Below, in pieces: positions 15,455 through 23,378 of a DNA stretch of 26,161 bases (its first letter is position 1; every line of letters begins with the position of its first letter). Under the pieces are notes generated by a model. The model ran no database searches. It saw only the letters and a list, made by a program, of their open reading frames with translations, and was not told the origin of the DNA. The stretch comes from RGIG8597 sp050872545 (GTDB taxonomy: Bacteria > Spirochaetota > GWE2-31-10): NCBI GenBank assembly GCA_050872545.1, contig JBNMHA010000027.1, forward strand, positions 1 to 26,161, written 5' to 3'. The translations under genes were made by a program, and so were the position numbers.

Positions 15455-15501
15455 AATATTGCGGCTAATTCCAAACTGCAATTATGTTTCGTGGAATTTG
15501 G

Positions 15502-15530
15502 TTGACTTTTCAGACCTTATAACCTATTGT
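15502..15530 (+). promoter_or_regulatory. leuS promoter
   Basis: TTGACT (15502-15507, five of six), a 17-nt spacer and TATTGT (15525-15530, four of six) lie in the 112-nt gap before leuS. The start point would be near 15537, giving a leader of about 30 nt. No room remains for a T-box, and none is seen. Confidence 0.6.
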
Positions 15531-15566
15531 AAACCGTTTTGTATAAAGACAAATCAGGAGTTTGTT

Positions 15567-18032
15567 ATGGGTGAATACAATTTTACAAGAATTGAGAACA
15601 AATGGATTAAATATTGGGAAGACAATGAAATCTTTAAAGTAACTGAAGATGAATCCATACCGCAGGAAAAAAGATTATACGTATTAGACATGTTTCCTTA
15701 TCCGTCAGGTGCAGGTTTGCACGTAGGACATCCGGAAGGGTATACGGCTACAGATATTTATTCACGATTTAAGAAAATGAGCGGATACAATGTTTTGCAT
15801 CCAATGGGGTTTGATGCATTCGGATTGCCGGCTGAAAATTATGCAATTCAAACCGGAACGCACCCGGCAGTTACAACCAGAAAAAATATAGATACATTTC
15901 GTAAACAAATAAAATCTTTCGGTTTTTGTTATGATTGGTCTCGCGAGATTGCGACTTGTGATGAAGATTATTACAAATGGACGCAGTGGATTTTCTTGCA
16001 ACTGTTTAAACGTGGTTTGGCATACGAATCCGAAATGCCTATAAATTTTTGCCCTAAATGCAAGACCGGACTTGCAAATGAGGAAGTTAAAGACGGTAAA
16101 TGTGAACGCTGCGACACGCCTATTGAACGCCGTAGAATTCGTCAGTGGATGCTGAAAATTACGGCTTATGCTGATAGATTGTTGGAAGATTTAGATGATT
16201 TGGATTGGAATGAATCCATAAAGCTAATGCAGCGAAATTGGATTGGTAAAAGTGAAGGGGCTGAAGTCGATTTTACAGTTAAGGATTTGGGCGATAAATT
16301 GACAATTTATACGACACGCCCTGATACGTTGTTTGGTGTAACATATATGGTTATGTCACCGGAACATCCGTTAGTAAAAAAGATAACTTCAGCAGCTCAA
16401 AAAAATGCGGTTGAAGAATATATCGCGTCGGCTGCATCAAAATCCGATCTCGACAGAACTGATTTAAATAAGGATAAAACCGGAGTTTTCACAGGAGCTT
16501 ACGCCATTAATCCGGTTAATGGAAAAGAAATTCCTATTTGGATTTCAGATTATGTCTTAATGGGATACGGAACAGGTGCGATTATGGCGGTTCCGGCTCA
16601 TGATACAAGAGACTTTGATTTTGCAAAGAAATTTAATTTGCCGATTATAAAGGTTGTTGCCTCAAAAGAAGATGTAGACGCTGTCGGCGGTATCGAAAAA
16701 ATTAATGAAGCAGATTGGAGTGCAGAACCGGAAGAATGTACTGTAGCCGATGGCTTTGCGGTAAATTCAGCGCAGTTTACTGGACTTCCTACATCACAAA
16801 CGAAGAGTGACGTAACTGCTTGGATTACAGAAAAAGGATTTGGAAAGAAAGCTGTTAATTATAAACTGCGCGATTGGGTATTCAGTCGCCAACGTTATTG
16901 GGGAGAACCGATTCCTGTAGTTCATTGTGAAAAATGCGGCGTTGTGGCTGTTGATGAAAAAGATTTGCCACTGACATTGCCAGAAGTTGAAAGCTACAAA
17001 CCTACAGGAACAGGCGAATCTCCGTTGGCTTCTATCGATTCTTGGGTAAATACTACATGCCCTAAATGCGGCGGAAAAGCTCATCGGGAAACTAATACAA
17101 TGCCGCAGTGGGCAGGAAGCTGCTGGTATTATTTGCGTTATATTGATCCTAAAAACAATGAAGCTTTGGCTGATAAGAAAAAACTTGATTACTGGGGGGC
17201 GGTGGATTTATATGTCGGCGGTGCGGAACATGCGGTACTTCATTTATTATATGCGAGATTTTGGCACAAAGTTTTGTACGATTTAGGTATTGTTCCTACT
17301 AAAGAACCGTTTTTAGCATTGAGAAATCAAGGAATGATTCTGGGAGAGAACGGCGAAAAAATGTCTAAATCACGCGGAAACGTAATTAATCCAGATGACG
17401 TGATTCGTGAACATGGTGCAGATACATTGAGAATGTACGAAATGTTTATGGGACCTTTGGCTGCGGATAAACCTTGGAGTACAAAAAATATTTTGGGTGT
17501 AAGACGCTTTCTTGAAAAAACTTGGCGGCTTATGGAAAAAGACATTCGTGAAGATGTTAATACTCCTGCTGAATTGGAAAAATTGCTTCACAAGACGATT
17601 GGAATTGTTACCGATAAATTGAATAATCTGGAATTCAACACTGCAATCAGTCAATTGATGATTTTACTGACAGCAATGCAGAAAGAAGATGCGCTGAATA
17701 AAGAAGTGATTAAAACTTTTATAAAATTGCTGCACCCATTTGCGCCTTTTATTACAGAAGAAATGTGGGAAATGCTTGGCGGAAAAAATTGTCTGCTGCG
17801 TGAATCTTGGCCGGAATTTGACAAAGAAAAGATGGCAGATGATACTGTTACCGTAATTTTTCAGGTTAATGGAAAGCTGCGTGACAAAGCAGAGTTGCAA
17901 GTCGGCTTGAGTAATGAAGAGATGATTGCAGAGGCAAAAAAATCTCCTAAAGTGCAGCAACAGATTAACGGAAAGACAATAGTAAAAGAAATTGCCGTGA
18001 AAGATAAACTGGTAAACATTGTAGTTAAATAA
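15567..18032 (+). CDS. leuS: Leucyl-tRNA synthetase
   Basis: Class I synthetase that attaches leucine to tRNA-Leu. The product from ATG 15567 has 821 residues, the normal bacterial length; the frame is open 36 codons further upstream, but AGGAG (15556-15560) and the MGEYNFTRIENKW start support 15567. The HIGH box is HVGH at residues 52-55 and KMSKS is residues 598-602. A zinc-binding insertion has C162/C165 and C179/C182; a second Cys4 set (CEKC, CPKC) lies near residues 454-500. The CP1 editing domain has the Thr-rich motif TTRPDTLFG and GTGAIMAVPAHDTRDFDFA with its conserved Asp. The anticodon-binding and C-terminal domains are complete. Flanked by its own promoter and terminator, so a single-gene unit. 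Confidence 0.98.
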   Translation: MGEYNFTRIENKWIKYWEDNEIFKVTEDESIPQEKRLYVLDMFPYPSGAGLHVGHPEGYTATDIYSRFKKMSGYNVLHPMGFDAFGLPAENYAIQTGTHPAVTTRKNIDTFRKQIKSFGFCYDWSREIATCDEDYYKWTQWIFLQLFKRGLAYESEMPINFCPKCKTGLANEEVKDGKCERCDTPIERRRIRQWMLKITAYADRLLEDLDDLDWNESIKLMQRNWIGKSEGAEVDFTVKDLGDKLTIYTTRPDTLFGVTYMVMSPEHPLVKKITSAAQKNAVEEYIASAASKSDLDRTDLNKDKTGVFTGAYAINPVNGKEIPIWISDYVLMGYGTGAIMAVPAHDTRDFDFAKKFNLPIIKVVASKEDVDAVGGIEKINEADWSAEPEECTVADGFAVNSAQFTGLPTSQTKSDVTAWITEKGFGKKAVNYKLRDWVFSRQRYWGEPIPVVHCEKCGVVAVDEKDLPLTLPEVESYKPTGTGESPLASIDSWVNTTCPKCGGKAHRETNTMPQWAGSCWYYLRYIDPKNNEALADKKKLDYWGAVDLYVGGAEHAVLHLLYARFWHKVLYDLGIVPTKEPFLALRNQGMILGENGEKMSKSRGNVINPDDVIREHGADTLRMYEMFMGPLAADKPWSTKNILGVRRFLEKTWRLMEKDIREDVNTPAELEKLLHKTIGIVTDKLNNLEFNTAISQLMILLTAMQKEDALNKEVIKTFIKLLHPFAPFITEEMWEMLGGKNCLLRESWPEFDKEKMADDTVTVIFQVNGKLRDKAELQVGLSNEEMIAEAKKSPKVQQQINGKTIVKEIAVKDKLVNIVVK

Positions 18033-18050
18033 ACTTGTGGTTTTAATAAT

Positions 18051-18095
18051 AGGCTGTTTCGGAAGTTTCTAAACTTTACCGGACAGCCTTTTTTT
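18051..18095 (+). terminator. Rho-independent terminator after leuS
   Basis: AGGCTGT (18051-18057) pairs with ACAGCCT (18083-18089); further pairing inside (CGG with CCG, AAGTTT with AACTT) lengthens the hairpin, which ends in seven Ts (18089-18095). It lies 18 nt after the leuS stop. Confidence 0.85.
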
Positions 18096-18128
18096 GTTTA
18101 AGTCATTTTGCAGCATGTTAAAGTATGC

Positions 18129-18210
18129 TTGCGGTTATTGTCGTATTTTGAAAGAATTATGGGACAATTTTTTCAAAATACGCACGGAATGACATGTAAT
18201 GTAACCGCAA
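18129..18210. repeat. Nested inverted repeat (long palindrome)
   Basis: The inner hairpin has 17-nt arms (18142-18158 and 18166-18182) around a 7-nt loop ATGGGAC; 16 pairs are Watson-Crick and one is G-U, with ends CGTATTTTG and CAAAATACG. Outer 9-nt arms TTGCGGTTA (18129-18137) and TAACCGCAA (18202-18210) are also perfect inverted repeats. There is no T-tract on either side, so it is not an ordinary terminator. It lies between the leuS terminator and the 3' end of a decayed minus-strand gene. It could be a small non-autonomous element, a 3'-end stabilising structure, or a remnant; no second copy is in the window. Confidence 0.75.
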
Positions 18211-18248
18211 AGTTTCTAGGTTGTCGCCAGGCAGAGTAGAGTTTTACT

Positions 18249-19553
18249 TTAGTTTATTTTAGAACATCCGCTGCTTGTAACCCGGTAAGTACCGCAGGAA
18301 GGTGCTTCAATGCCTGTTCCGTAAAGTTTTTGAGTGTCACTATCATTATTTCTTTTTGTAATTAAAAATTCTACGCTTGTTACTTTAGAAAAAGTAAAAA
18401 CATAATCACTTCCGCTTAATGTCATCTTAATTCCCGGATAAATGGAGTTAGGATAAGCAGTTGTGTTACTACAATTCCGGTAATGAATTTTATCGAATCC
18501 GAAAGATGCTGCAACAAGTATTGTAATTGTTTTTTCTTCCCAGCCGTTGAATGCATGCGATGTATCATCACTTGTATGAAGCGGAACTTTTTCTATTTTC
18601 ACAATTGAACCGTTTAGTAATACTTCTACGACTCTCCAAGAGAAAGTTACGCCGTCTTGTTTTCTTATTTTTACATAATATTTCCCATTTTCGTATGTCA
18701 CTTTGTAAAGGTTGGTAATATCCGTAGGTGATGTCGTATTGCCGAGCCTTGCCGTATCACCGTAGAAATAAATGGCATTGCCGCTGTCCGGTGTGCCACA
18801 ATCTATTTCCAGTTTTACCATGCTTCCGAAAACTTCCAAGTCTCCGTACATAATTTCTTGGAGTGCGGTTTCAAATTGACCGTCTTCATCAATCGGATAC
18901 CAATTTCTTGTTGGGTCACCGGGATTGTCGGAATCTCCTGCAACTGCCATTTGCTGCAAATCATCAGAATATGAATTTGCATTTATTCTCATATAAAATA
19001 CCGGAACTCCGTCATCTGCAAGAAATGCAGATTCACTAATTGCTTCCTGAAGATTTGCCGGCTCTCCGTCTGTGATGACTACTACGGCTTTGCGCCTGTA
19101 TTCATTGTAAATATCACTGCTGATTTCATATTTTTTATTTTCACGTATTTCTTTAAGAATTTTGCCGGTAGGTGTATCTCCCGGAGCGGTTAAACTTGCA
19201 TACGATTCTCTGATTTCTGAAGCTGTGTATCCTTTTTTCATTGGCAGCAAATCATGGTTTATTGTATTCATACCGGAAATACCGATATTGAAATTTTTTG
19301 CGAGTGCTACGGCAGCGTTGTTCATTCGCTGTTTCAGAACAGCTATTCGTGCAGGACTTGCCCAACTAATGGAGCCGGAATCATCCAGCACAAAATAAAC
19401 ATTAGGTGCGAGAATTACTTCAAGGTAAATGTCGCTTTGGGCTGTTAATGTTCCGTTATTACCGACCTGATTGCCGTTGCTGTCTCTTATTTGATTGTTA
19501 AGAGTAGTAATTCTGATTCTGTATTTAGTGCTTAGATTAAAGCTATTATTCAT
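18249..19553 (-). CDS. Intact vWA-domain remnant of the broken lipoprotein gene
   Basis: This 434-codon frame is the 3' part of the decayed gene and is open from an ATG at 19553. Residues 1-45 are the end of the third Kre9/KNH repeat. The vWA domain spans about residues 50-240: the metal-ion site (MIDAS) is complete, with DxSxS at D57, S59 and S61, a Thr in DTPTG (residues 126-130) and D162 in ITDGEPA. Residues from about 245 to 434 form a Cys-containing, beta-rich region I do not recognise. It has no signal peptide, and upstream of the ATG only a weak GAAG is seen, so independent expression is doubtful. It could be a silent donor cassette, a selected fragment or simply the part not yet damaged. 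Confidence 0.5.
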   Translation of the reverse strand: MNNSFNLSTKYRIRITTLNNQIRDSNGNQVGNNGTLTAQSDIYLEVILAPNVYFVLDDSGSISWASPARIAVLKQRMNNAAVALAKNFNIGISGMNTINHDLLPMKKGYTASEIRESYASLTAPGDTPTGKILKEIRENKKYEISSDIYNEYRRKAVVVITDGEPANLQEAISESAFLADDGVPVFYMRINANSYSDDLQQMAVAGDSDNPGDPTRNWYPIDEDGQFETALQEIMYGDLEVFGSMVKLEIDCGTPDSGNAIYFYGDTARLGNTTSPTDITNLYKVTYENGKYYVKIRKQDGVTFSWRVVEVLLNGSIVKIEKVPLHTSDDTSHAFNGWEEKTITILVAASFGFDKIHYRNCSNTTAYPNSIYPGIKMTLSGSDYVFTFSKVTSVEFLITKRNNDSDTQKLYGTGIEAPSCGTYRVTSSGCSKIN

Positions 19554-20993
19554 TATATCTTCACTTATAAACTATTCATAGATTGAATTATTCGGAGTAT
19601 CAAGTGTAATGTCATAATTCGATACACTTGTGTCTTCGGTTATAAGTTCAATTTTTACGTTGCCGGTAAAGCCTACGCCTTCCCAAGTAATGTCATTATA
19701 CGTTCCGATATATAATTTTTCGCCGCTCGGAGATTTAAATTTAAGTTTTGGTTCTGTAACCTCTATCAGTGTAAAAGTTATATTGTTTATATCAAAAATA
19801 GTTTCATCATCAACACTTTCAATTCTAATTTAATATTCCGAACCGTCAGCCCGGCTGTTTCTGTTTTCTGGTAAAGTCCAGCGGTAAGTTCCGTCATTAA
19901 TAATATTTTCAGCTATTGTGGCTACTTTACTGCCGTCTTTTTTAATCAAGTAAATTGAAACATTGCCGTCCAAATCCGTACTTAACCAATTTATGTCTGT
20001 ATTGATTGTGTTGCTCAAGTAAAAATAATTGCCGTCGCTTGGTGCAGTTAAGTCGATTGTTGCGCGGACAGCTGATAGTTTAAATACTTCATCGCTTTCA
20101 TCGGTTATCGGAGTTTCATCCGCTGACGCCGGTATTGTTGAAATTCGTATTTTATAATTTTCACCGACAGTATACCCGGCATTTTTTTCAATGTACCAAT
20201 AAACTGCCTTTGTTTTCAGTACTTTCGGCAAGTCTCTATTCCTCCGCAGTTTCTGTATTTATCAGTTCAATTTTTACATATTCGCATTCCATATCGACGG
20301 TGCTCCATTGAATGGTTGTATATGTTTTAAATGTGAATTCCTAGCCGCCGTTCGGTGCATAAATAGTAACTTGCGGATTTAGTTTTCTATTTACTTTTAT
20401 AATTGCAGTATCTGATAAATTATTAACTGTAGTAGCTGTAATTGTTACCTGACCTTCCGATATTGCCGTTACAACTCCGTTTTCATCAACTTTTGCAATG
20501 TTTTCATTGCTGCTTGTGTAGGTAATTTCCTTGTTTGTTGCATTGTCCGGAGTTACAGTGGTTGTAAGTTGACATGTTTCATCGATGTAAAGTTCTTGAT
20601 ATTTCGGAGATACCGCAATTGATTCGACATCAATATAGTTCGGTTCCTTTTCCTTTACGATAATTCGATAGTTGCAGTTTTTTTGCCGTCATTTGTTGTT
20701 ACGGTAATTATAGTAACTCCGGGAGACAGTGCGGTTACAAGACCGCTGTTTCGGTCAACTTTCGCTACGGTTACGGATGAACTTTCGTAAAAAAACAGTT
20801 GCCGCACATTGATATGTTTCACCGACGTACCTTTCAACTCTTGCTTTTCCTTGCAAAGTAACAGATTCTATCGGATGACGTTCCGGCGGCGGTACGATTA
20901 AATTATCTGTTGGCAGAAATGGATTATTCAGCGAACAGCCTATAAGAATTGCTAAAATTATTTCTGGTACAATAATATTTTTTTTTATGTCAT
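18249..20993 (-). pseudogene. Decayed surface lipoprotein: Big_2 x2, Kre9/KNH x3, vWA
   Basis: Reading the minus strand and stepping over lesions gives one long protein of about 915 codons. AAGGAG (20998-21003) precedes an ATG at 20993; a lipobox LIGC (Cys codon 20935-20937) follows in another frame. Then come two bacterial Ig-like group 2 domains (about 20850-20655 and 20640-20404), three Kre9/KNH-type Ig-like repeats (about 20400-20060, 20060-19750, 19745-19440; markers are NGG or PSG, a TIQW/DINW/DITW tryptophan, GNVKIEL and YKIRI), and a vWA domain. Lesions: frame changes in an A9 run (20978-20986), an A7 run (20789-20795), near 20658 and near 20203; stops at 20985-20987, 20341-20343, 20236-20238, 19830-19832 and 19572-19574. 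Several stops sit exactly where repeats predict Glu, Lys or Trp (GAG, AAA, TGG). The last 434 codons are undamaged. Likely an outer-surface or periplasm-facing lipoprotein that is no longer made whole. Confidence 0.88.
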
Positions 20994-21101
20994 TTTCTCC
21001 TTGTAATGAAGAACTTTTATTTTTTTACATTAAGTAAGCTGTGTTCCTATATGTAATTTTGTGACTTTGCAAAAACAGCGGTAAAAACAAAGAAAAGAAT
21101 G
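20994..21101. other. Intergenic region between divergent nifU and broken lipoprotein gene
   Basis: 108 nt holding the former ribosome binding site of the minus-strand gene (CTCCTT at 20998-21003, read as AAGGAG) and A-rich DNA upstream of the nifU -35 box. A minus-strand promoter is not clear; TTGCAA followed by TATAGG at 15 nt is the best I find and is weak. No gene is seen. Confidence 0.5.
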
Positions 21102-21130
21102 TTGACAAACGATACAAAGGGGGATATATA
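21102..21130 (+). promoter_or_regulatory. nifU-nifS promoter
   Basis: Perfect -35 box TTGACA (21102-21107), 17-nt spacer and TATATA (21125-21130, five of six). The expected start is near 21137, which leaves a long leader of about 145 nt before nifU. Confidence 0.75.
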
Positions 21131-21152
21131 CTCTACTAAACTACTAGGAAAT
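21128..21152 (+). promoter_or_regulatory. Putative IscR/Rrf2-type operator over the nifU start site
   Basis: The 25 bases from ATACTCTACT to AGGAAAT agree at 19 of 25 positions with the type 1 IscR site as I remember it (ATASYYGACTRWWW followed by YAGTCRRSTAT). It overlaps the end of the -10 box and the expected transcription start, a good place for repression. The site also contains CTACTA twice as a direct repeat. A [2Fe-2S] Rrf2-family repressor sensing cluster supply is the natural candidate, but no such gene is in this window. Confidence 0.45.
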
Positions 21153-21181
21153 ATATTTATATAGCCTAATGCTGAGTTTTA

Positions 21182-21224
21182 TTTTAAATGAATTCTCGTA
21201 CTTGATGTGAGAGTCCATTTAAAA
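21182..21224 (+). promoter_or_regulatory. Hairpin in the nifU mRNA leader
   Basis: TTTTAAATG (21182-21190) pairs with CATTTAAAA (21216-21224), and ATTCTC (21192-21197) pairs with GAGAGT (21209-21214) with one G-U; a single A/C mismatch separates them and the loop is 11 nt. The structure is followed by As, not Ts, so it is not a terminator. It lies about 58 nt before the nifU ATG. Function unknown; it may protect or regulate the transcript. Confidence 0.5.
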
Positions 21225-21281
21225 AAACAATGCTCGAAATTAAGGTTATGTAAAATCGGCAGTTGAAGAAGGAGTTATATT

Positions 21282-21935
21282 ATGGACGGAATGGGATGGA
21301 ATTACTCTGATAAAGTAAAGGAACATTTTCTTCATCCGCATAATGTTCTTGATGTGAATGAAGAAGAATACAATGCGGACGGAGTCGGTTACGTCGGTTC
21401 TCCGGCGTGCGGTGATATGATGAAAATATTTATCAAAGTTAAAGATGACAGAATTGCGGATTTGAAATGGCAGACTTTCGGTTGTGCCAGTGCAATCGGT
21501 TCTACTTCGATGTTGAGTGACATTGTTGTGCGCAACGGCGGAATGTCGCTGGATGAAGCTTATAAGATAACGCCGGAAATGATAATTAACGAATTGGGCG
21601 GACTTCCTTCAAATAAAATTCACTGCTCTGTTTTGGGTGATAAAGCTCTGCGCGAAGCAATTAATGATTATTACCGAAAAAGTGGGCATCCTGAAAAAAT
21701 TCCTCACAATAAAGAAAGCAGAATTGTGTGTCATTGTCTTAATGTCACAGAAGAAGATATTAAGATGGAAGTGCTTGAAGGTGTGAAAGATTTTGATGAA
21801 CTGCAGAAACGTACAAAAGTAGGAACCGGCTGCGGCAAATGTATCGGTGAAGTTAAGAAATTATTAGCCCGGTTCGTAGAAAAATACTACAAAGACCAAG
21901 TTTACACCGGCAGCAGTTGCGGAATAAACAAATAA
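21282..21935 (+). CDS. nifU: NifU-type Fe-S cluster assembly scaffold (U + BFD domains)
   Basis: 217 residues. Scaffold on which Fe-S clusters are built before transfer to client proteins, working with the desulfurase next to it. The IscU-like domain covers residues 6-135 with the three cluster-ligand cysteines C43 (SPACGD), C68 (FGCAS) and C115 (HCSVLG) and the Asp after C43. A BFD-like [2Fe-2S] domain follows at about residues 147-205, with C150, C152, C184 and C187. The third, C-terminal Nfu domain of classical nitrogen-fixation NifU is absent, and no nif genes are nearby, so a housekeeping role is likely. ATG 21282 is 7 nt after AAGGAG. First gene of a two-gene operon; 17 nt to nifS. Confidence 0.95.
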   Translation: MDGMGWNYSDKVKEHFLHPHNVLDVNEEEYNADGVGYVGSPACGDMMKIFIKVKDDRIADLKWQTFGCASAIGSTSMLSDIVVRNGGMSLDEAYKITPEMIINELGGLPSNKIHCSVLGDKALREAINDYYRKSGHPEKIPHNKESRIVCHCLNVTEEDIKMEVLEGVKDFDELQKRTKVGTGCGKCIGEVKKLLARFVEKYYKDQVYTGSSCGINK

Positions 21936-21952
21936 TTTTTAAGAGGCTTTTT

Positions 21953-23125
21953 ATGGAAAAACGAACAGTTTACCTTGATAATAACGCTACAACTCCGCTG
22001 CATCCGGCAGTAAAGGAGAAAATTAAAGAATCGCTTGATTATTTCGGCAATCCCAGTTCAGCATACACAATCGGGCGTGAAGTAAATTTTCTGCTGAAGC
22101 AGGCTCGTCAATATGCTGCTGATTTTCTGAATGCTTTACCTGATGAAATTATTTTTACATCATGCGGTTCGGAATCGAATAATACTGTTCTGAAAAGTTG
22201 CGCCAGAAATGTAAAGAAGCAAGGCAAAAAGCATTTCATTACAAGTAAAATCGAACATCCGGCTATTATGCATACTTTGGAGCTGATGAAGCGTGATGAT
22301 GATATTGATGTTACGTATCTTGATGTAGACTCATACGGATTGGTAAATCCCGACAATTTGGAAAAAGCTATTCGCCCGGAAACGGTGCTTGTAAGTGTAA
22401 TGTTTGCAAATAATGAAATAGGAACTGTCGAACCTGTGGAAAAATTGTGTGAGATAGCTCATAAACACGGAGTTTTGTTCCACACCGACGCAGTGCAGGC
22501 TGCAGGCAAAATAAATATTGATCTTTCTAAAATGCCGTTTGATTTTCTTTCGATTTCAGGTCATAAAGTTTACGCGCCTAAAGGTGTCGGCATTTTGTTT
22601 GCACGCAGCAACGTAAAAGATATTATTTATCCTTTGATAGCCGGCGGTCATCAGGAAAATGCACTGCGTGCCGGCACAGAAAACACACTCGGAATTATTG
22701 CATTAGGTGAAGCACTGCGTGTTTTGAAAGACGAAATGCCTAGTGAAGTGGCTGAAACTTTACGGCTGCGAAAACGGCTTGAAGCCGGACTGCTTTCAAT
22801 TCCTCATACAACGTTGAATGGGCACCCGGAACTTCGTGTGCCGGGTTGCGTTAATGTTTCGTTTGACGGAATAGAAGGCGAGTCTATATTGCTGCGGCTT
22901 GATTTAATGGGAATATCGGTTTCAACCGGCAGTGCATGTTCTTCTGGCTCTTTGGATCCGAGTCCGGTCATTATGGCAATCGGCAATAATCCGGAACGAG
23001 CACACGGTTCTATAAGATTCTCATTGGGTAGAGAAAATACAGAGGCTGATATTGATTACACAATTGCAGCAGTGAAAGAAGTTGTCGAAACTTTGCGAAA
23101 AATCAGCCCGATAAAGTTGGATTAA
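21953..23125 (+). CDS. nifS: Cysteine desulfurase NifS/IscS
   Basis: PLP-dependent enzyme that turns cysteine into alanine and passes the persulfide sulfur to NifU. The product from ATG 21953 has 390 residues, as usual; a longer frame starts at 21917 inside nifU but lacks the binding site AGAGG (21942-21946). N-terminus YLDNNATTPLHP, H102 in the EHPAI motif, D179 and Q182 contacting PLP, the PLP lysine K205 in SGHK, GGxQE (residues 231-235) and RAGTEN are present. The catalytic cysteine is C329 in the loop GSACSSGS, of the short-spaced group I type. A terminator follows, closing the nifU-nifS unit. Confidence 0.96.
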   Translation: MEKRTVYLDNNATTPLHPAVKEKIKESLDYFGNPSSAYTIGREVNFLLKQARQYAADFLNALPDEIIFTSCGSESNNTVLKSCARNVKKQGKKHFITSKIEHPAIMHTLELMKRDDDIDVTYLDVDSYGLVNPDNLEKAIRPETVLVSVMFANNEIGTVEPVEKLCEIAHKHGVLFHTDAVQAAGKINIDLSKMPFDFLSISGHKVYAPKGVGILFARSNVKDIIYPLIAGGHQENALRAGTENTLGIIALGEALRVLKDEMPSEVAETLRLRKRLEAGLLSIPHTTLNGHPELRVPGCVNVSFDGIEGESILLRLDLMGISVSTGSACSSGSLDPSPVIMAIGNNPERAHGSIRFSLGRENTEADIDYTIAAVKEVVETLRKISPIKLD

Positions 23126-23160
23126 ATTTCCTTGTCTTCAAAATTTCCTTTCCTTAATTT

Positions 23161-23207
23161 AAACCGAGCTGTGAAAGTTTTATAAATTAATGCAGTTCGG
23201 TTTTTTT
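23161..23207 (+). terminator. Rho-independent terminator after nifS
   Basis: AAACCGAGCTG (23161-23171) pairs with CAGTTCGGTTT (23193-23203), 11 bp with one G-U and a 21-nt loop, followed by seven Ts (23201-23207). The loop is long for a terminator, but placement 35 nt after nifS and the T-tract support it. Confidence 0.8.
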
Positions 23208-23378
23208 ATTTGCAGGTTATTTTGCTGCTTAACGATAGATTCTTGTGTTAAGCATGAGAATGAATTGTTGCAATATTACTTAAAGTACAACTTTATTATT
23301 TCGTCGATTTGTCGGGAAATTGACAATAAGTTGATTTTTTGCAAGTATTGACTAATTTTTTTGCGGAGATGAAAAATT
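23208..23378 (+). other. Upstream region of the lipoprotein-DUF4954 unit
   Basis: 171 AT-rich nt between the nifS terminator and the next gene. A perfect TTGACA lies at 23320-23325, but no good -10 box stands 16-18 nt downstream. The real promoter is therefore unclear. GGAG (23364-23367) lies 11 nt before the ATG. No gene or RNA is seen. Confidence 0.4.

Noticed and set aside
15459..15566. 36-residue N-terminal extension of LeuRS
   Set aside because: It contains the promoter and AGGAG site, and its sequence does not look like a synthetase N-terminus; ATG 15567 gives the normal length.
18249..20993. Stop-codon recoding (TAG/TAA read as sense) as the reason for in-frame stops in the lipoprotein gene
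   Set aside because: Both TAG and TAA occur, the inferred lost residues differ (Glu, Lys, Trp), frameshifts in A-runs are present too, and normal genes in the window end with TAA, TAG or TGA. Ordinary decay explains it better.
21182..21224. The nifU leader hairpin as a terminator
   Set aside because: It is followed by As on the plus strand and lacks a GC-rich stem base and T-tract on either strand.
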